Under the pieces are notes generated by a model. It did not search any database. It was not told where the DNA came from and saw nothing but the letters and a program-made list of their open reading frames with translations. The translations under genes and the position numbers were made by a program. Source: Bacteroidota bacterium (lineage in GTDB: Bacteria; Bacteroidota; Ignavibacteria; Kapaibacteriales; UBA2268). Taken from it: a DNA stretch of 64,000 nt. Each line of letters opens with the position of its first letter. The first letter of the stretch is position 1. The stretch covers positions 62,001-126,000 of the forward strand of contig SCSM01000040.1 in the NCBI GenBank assembly GCA_004322215.1, read 5' to 3'. Below are positions 59,854 through 64,000 of this stretch, piece after piece.

Positions 59854-62004
59854 ATGAAAAATAAATTTATAATTATTTGTGTATTATTAATAAGCAGCAA
59901 CCTGCTGTTTTCACAAATCGAAAAAGTTAAAAAGAAAGATACTCTAGAGTATAAAACATCAGAAATTGTTGTTTCAGCACTTAGGTATCCCGAAAGAGTA
60001 ATCGAAGTGCCTTTGGCAATAAGCTACATATCAATGCACGATTTTTCTATGATTAAAGGAATCGGAATTGATGAGCCGCTCAAAACCATTCCAGGAGTTC
60101 TTGCACAATCCCGTGCGGGTGGGAGCGATGTGAGAATCACAATCCGCGGCTTTGGTGCAAGAGGTTCCGGCGACCGTTCAAACTCGGGAACTTCACGCGG
60201 AATCAAATTCTTCCTTAACGGAATTCCTCAGACTGAACCTGATGGCAGAACCTCTTTCGATTTCCTCGATTTTTCACTCGTGGATAATATCGAAGTTATC
60301 CGTTCCAATGCTTCTGCCATCTGGGGCAATGCTGCAGGAGGTGTTATCAGTATTTCTACAATGCCTGTCGCCAAGCAATCATTTCTCGATTTCACTGCTC
60401 AAGCCGGCTCTTATGGTTATAAAAAATATATTGCCGAAGCCGGCTCAGAAATGGATTTCGGCTATTTGAATTCATCATTTTCTGCAAGCACTTACGATGG
60501 CTGGAGGCAATTTTCTTCATCTGAAAGATATTTATTCAATCTCGGATTGACTTCAACTTTATCAAAAAATACCTTGCTTAATTTGTTCCTTTCAGGTGTA
60601 TCGAACAAGTTCAATATACCCGGTCCTTTGACTCAAACAACCTTCGATAACAATCCCGATTCTGCAAATTCAACATATCTTAGCCGTAAGGAAAGACGTT
60701 ATAACAAAGCAGTTCAAATCGGATTGAATCTCGAACATAATCTGAATGAAAATAACTCGATTTCAGGTATGTTCTTTGTCAATCCGAAATACCTGCAAAG
60801 GTCGGAACGTAATACTTATCGTGATTTCACAAGATACCATCTGGGTGGAAATGTGAATTTCAAGAACAAGCTCGAAATTGCAAATGCTGTAAATAATACT
60901 TTGTTAATCGGACTCGATGAGCAATACCAGGACGGGGCAATCCTGTTTTATTCACTTTCTCCCGATGGAAACCGCGGAAGCACACTGAAAGACAACAAGC
61001 GGGAAGGAGCTAACACATCAGGAGTCTTCATACAGGATGAAATCATGTTCAACGATGAATTCAGTGCCGTTCTCGGATTACGTTTTGACGACGTTTCATA
61101 CTACTACGAAAACTTTGTTAATCAGGACGTATCCGAAAACAAATCCTTTTCAAAATTAACTCCCAAACTTGCTATGTCATACCGGTTTTCAGGTCATCAT
61201 AATATCTATTTCAATCTTGGTGGTGGAATCGAAGTTCCCGCCGGCAATGAAACTGACCCATCACCCTATCTTGGTATGGACACAATTCACTTAGTGAACC
61301 CTTTACTCGAGCCGATTGTTTCGACTACTTATGAAATCGGAAGTAAGAATGTCGGGCAACTCGATGGTTCTTTCATTAACCGGCTGAATTATGAAGCTGC
61401 TCTATATCTGATAGATACAAAAAACGACATCATTCCCTACCAGGGCGGTAAATTCTATTTTACGGCTGGTAAAACTCAAAGAATAGGTGCTGAATTCGGG
61501 CTGGGTGCGAGATTCTTCAATTCACTCGATATTAATGCATCACTAACTTATATGAACAGCAAGTACAAAGATTACAAAATAGATTCCGTTAACTATGATG
61601 TCAGCAAGAAAGATAAATATGCAGACTATTCTGAAAACGATATTGCCGGAATCCCGGATATAATCTATAATGTAACATTGAGATACACGCCAAACCGGTT
61701 TGATTATGCTTTTATAGAACTGAACTTTGAAGGTGTAAGCAAGTATTTCGCTGATGATGCAAATCTGTTCACTGTTCCTTCTTATTCAATTATGAATCTG
61801 AGATTAGGAACTGCTAGACCAATCAGTATTGCTAATGGATTAGGAATGAATTTGTATGCATCTGCAAACAATATTTTGGATGCTAAGTATGCGGCTTCAT
61901 CCTTCATCAATCCGGAAATCGAGAAAGGGACCGGCTTGCCGGTTTATCTCGAACCCGGTTTGCCAAGGAATTTTATATTTGGATTAGCATTTGAGTGGAA
62001 GTAA
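59854..62004 (+). CDS. TonB-dependent receptor (FecA-like)
   Basis: Plug domain ...VRITIRGFGARGSGDRSNSGTSRGIKFFLNGIPQTEPDGRTSFDFLDFSLVDNIEVIRSNASAIWGNAAGGVISI; barrel C-terminus NFIFGLAFEWK. Confidence 0.93.
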   Translation: MKNKFIIICVLLISSNLLFSQIEKVKKKDTLEYKTSEIVVSALRYPERVIEVPLAISYISMHDFSMIKGIGIDEPLKTIPGVLAQSRAGGSDVRITIRGFGARGSGDRSNSGTSRGIKFFLNGIPQTEPDGRTSFDFLDFSLVDNIEVIRSNASAIWGNAAGGVISISTMPVAKQSFLDFTAQAGSYGYKKYIAEAGSEMDFGYLNSSFSASTYDGWRQFSSSERYLFNLGLTSTLSKNTLLNLFLSGVSNKFNIPGPLTQTTFDNNPDSANSTYLSRKERRYNKAVQIGLNLEHNLNENNSISGMFFVNPKYLQRSERNTYRDFTRYHLGGNVNFKNKLEIANAVNNTLLIGLDEQYQDGAILFYSLSPDGNRGSTLKDNKREGANTSGVFIQDEIMFNDEFSAVLGLRFDDVSYYYENFVNQDVSENKSFSKLTPKLAMSYRFSGHHNIYFNLGGGIEVPAGNETDPSPYLGMDTIHLVNPLLEPIVSTTYEIGSKNVGQLDGSFINRLNYEAALYLIDTKNDIIPYQGGKFYFTAGKTQRIGAEFGLGARFFNSLDINASLTYMNSKYKDYKIDSVNYDVSKKDKYADYSENDIAGIPDIIYNVTLRYTPNRFDYAFIELNFEGVSKYFADDANLFTVPSYSIMNLRLGTARPISIANGLGMNLYASANNILDAKYAASSFINPEIEKGTGLPVYLEPGLPRNFIFGLAFEWK

Positions 62005-62082
62005 TAGAGTTTATTTAAAAGGTGATGGATTTAAATTAATCCATCACCTTTTTTTAAATTCTCAACATTATCAATTTAAATT

Positions 62083-63894
62083 CTACTGGTTTCTAACCAG
62101 TCTTATTCCGTCTGTACTGCTCTGAATCGAAGGAGTATCTTCCCACCCGCGCATCGAAGAACGGCATCTGATAGCACTATTATGCCATGAACCGCCACGC
62201 CCAACTTTGATTGTACCAGATGAAGGACCCTTTGGATTAGTTGCTGAACCTCCACTGTAATTGTCAAGCCAGTCCCAGCAAAATTCCCATACATTTCCCA
62301 ACATATCATATAATCCGAAGGAATTCGGATTCTTTTGCCCTACGGGATGAGTCAATTCATTCGAATTTCCGTCGTACCATGCAACAGATGCAAGCTGGGA
62401 TTCAGATGAACCGGAATAATAATCGGAAGTTGTTCCTGCTTTGCAGGCATATTCCCATTCGGCTTCAGTAGGCAATCTCCATCCGTTTGCATTCCAGTTG
62501 CAACTTACACTCGTACCATTTATCGTATAGCACTTTGTTAATCCTTCTTTTTCGGATAATTTATTGCAGAAATCAACCGCCATATACCAGGATATCCTTT
62601 CAACAGGTAAATTATCCCCTTTATTATTACTTGGATTTGTTCCCATTACTGCAGTATATAAATCCTGCTGTACCTCGTAAATGCTCATATAAAAGTCTTG
62701 ACTTATTGTAACTTGGTGTACAGGATGCTCGGATTTCAAGCCATCCGGCGATGAACCGGTATTGCCCATTTGAAATGAACCAGAAGGAATTAATACTGTT
62801 TCGACCCAGGGTTTGATTGTATATGGCACTTCATTGCTCTTAACAGAATTAACCGTTACGGATAAATTTCCTGATACTGCTCCGGCAGGCACTGTACATA
62901 CTATTTGATAATTGCTCCATGATTTGATTGCTGTTGACTGGATTGTTTTAAATGTAACTTTATTCCCGCTTTGTGTAAAGCCGAAACCTGAACCCGATAT
63001 TGTTACATCGGAGCCGATTGGAAATGATTCCGGATTTATACTTGTTATTGTTGGAACCTCAATCAAAGTGAAATTTACTTCATTGCTTCTTAGTGTATTT
63101 ATTTTAATATAAACTATGCCACTATATGCATCCACAGGCACTTTAACTTTTATTTCGGTATCGTCCCAGTTTATTATTTCATCTGCTATTACATCTTCAA
63201 AATATACTTTACCCGTTGCTTGCTCGTTACCAAATCCATTACCTGTAATCGTAATTGTATCTCCTATTTTTGCGGAGGATGGATTCAATTGTAAAATATT
63301 AGGAATCACTCTGAAATTTTTTCCATTACTCATTAATCCATTTACAATAACATAGATATTACCTGTTTGAGTTCCTTCAGGAACCTTTACGACAATTTCA
63401 GTATCATCCCAGCTTGTGTAATCTTGAGCTGCTGCTTCTGAAAAAGTTACGGAACTTCCGGCACGGATGGCTCCGAAATCGCTGCCTGTAATGGTTATTT
63501 CATCTCCTATTATTGCAGAATTAGGTCCAACGCTTTCTATAAAAGGTGACTTTGCGGGTTCTGCGGCGAACACAATGCTGTCAATATCAAATAACAGATG
63601 TTTTTTTGGCATCGAATCAGCAACATAAATTACCAGGTTCCTGATAATATTATTTATGCTCTCAAACTTCATTGAGTCAATCGTTGCAGTCGGATAAGAA
63701 GCAGTCAATATGCCTTCCTGATAAATCTTCATTATGAAATCAGTTTGACTTTTTATAATAAGGATATTATCAATATCCTGGATATTATAAGTTTTAACAC
63801 CGGAATCATTCAGATAGAATTTTATCACTGGCTCCTGTGCATAAAGTGATAATGCAAAGAAAAGCACTGATAAAATGAGTATAAGCTTGTTCAT
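62083..63894 (-). CDS. Secreted protein with three IPT/TIG domains and a formylglycine-generating-enzyme-like (SUMF1) domain
   Basis: ISINPESFPIGSDVTISGSGFG-type repeats; IPSGSFQMGN...WRLPTEAEWEYACKAG...LYDMLGNVWEFCWDW...RGGSW. Confidence 0.92.
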   Translation of the reverse strand: MNKLILILSVLFFALSLYAQEPVIKFYLNDSGVKTYNIQDIDNILIIKSQTDFIMKIYQEGILTASYPTATIDSMKFESINNIIRNLVIYVADSMPKKHLLFDIDSIVFAAEPAKSPFIESVGPNSAIIGDEITITGSDFGAIRAGSSVTFSEAAAQDYTSWDDTEIVVKVPEGTQTGNIYVIVNGLMSNGKNFRVIPNILQLNPSSAKIGDTITITGNGFGNEQATGKVYFEDVIADEIINWDDTEIKVKVPVDAYSGIVYIKINTLRSNEVNFTLIEVPTITSINPESFPIGSDVTISGSGFGFTQSGNKVTFKTIQSTAIKSWSNYQIVCTVPAGAVSGNLSVTVNSVKSNEVPYTIKPWVETVLIPSGSFQMGNTGSSPDGLKSEHPVHQVTISQDFYMSIYEVQQDLYTAVMGTNPSNNKGDNLPVERISWYMAVDFCNKLSEKEGLTKCYTINGTSVSCNWNANGWRLPTEAEWEYACKAGTTSDYYSGSSESQLASVAWYDGNSNELTHPVGQKNPNSFGLYDMLGNVWEFCWDWLDNYSGGSATNPKGPSSGTIKVGRGGSWHNSAIRCRSSMRGWEDTPSIQSSTDGIRLVRNQ

Positions 63895-63906
63895 ATTATC
63901 ACCTTT

Positions 63907-63999
63907 CTATTTGATTAAAATCATTTTTTTTAATTGAATTTCATTATTGAAACACACTTCGTAGTAATAAACTCCACTCTGCACCGGATTGTTGTTTTT
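63907..63999 (-). CDS. C-terminal fragment of a T9SS-sorted protein (cut by window edge)
   Basis: Minus-strand KNNNPVQSGVYYYEVCFNNEIQLKKMILIK*. Confidence 0.7.
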   Translation of the reverse strand, partial: KNNNPVQSGVYYYEVCFNNEIQLKKMILIK

Positions 64000-64000
64000 A

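Noticed and set aside
1-64000. CRISPR arrays, tRNA, rRNA, complete IS transposase genes
   Set aside because: No regularly spaced repeats, no recognisable tRNA/rRNA sequence and no transposase ORF seen in the window.

Overview
This 64-kb window is low-GC chromosomal DNA from an FCB-group bacterium (Bacteroidota/Ignavibacteria/Kapabacteria-like; lineage inferred only from protein style). Many secreted proteins end in type IX secretion (T9SS) C-terminal domains. Recognisable blocks: (i) a nitrous-oxide reductase locus (Rrf2 regulator, cytochrome c, nosZ of atypical clade-II style, membrane protein, nosL, nosD, nosF, nosY) at 7.5-14.4 kb; (ii) coaD, two toxin-antitoxin pairs, hrcA and a ThaI-like restriction-modification pair at 14.5-19.1 kb; (iii) large T9SS cargo proteins, a double-OmpA protein and a TPR-CHAT protease-like gene broken by an in-frame amber codon at 19-35 kb; (iv) a run of paralogous secreted Reg_prop propeller proteins plus polysaccharide-lyase-like, beta-helix and CotH proteins at 35-53 kb; (v) a small defence pocket with an AbiF/AbiD-like HEPN gene, a GC-rich structured hairpin immediately upstream of it, 34-bp perfect direct repeats flanking both, and a second HEPN-motif gene at 53.1-55.1 kb; (vi) a TonB-dependent receptor and a TIG/sulfatase-modifying-factor protein at the end. 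The best candidates for under-described biology are the direct-repeat-bounded abi + ncRNA cassette, a second possible defence operon (methylase fossil, two membrane proteins, HEPN-like protein) at 1.5-3.9 kb, a structured ~160-nt intergenic element at 58.76-58.92 kb, and a family of palindromic repeats whose copies are read in frame inside T9SS sorting domains (peptide VGAIHELPL). All family calls are from reading motifs; no database search was possible.
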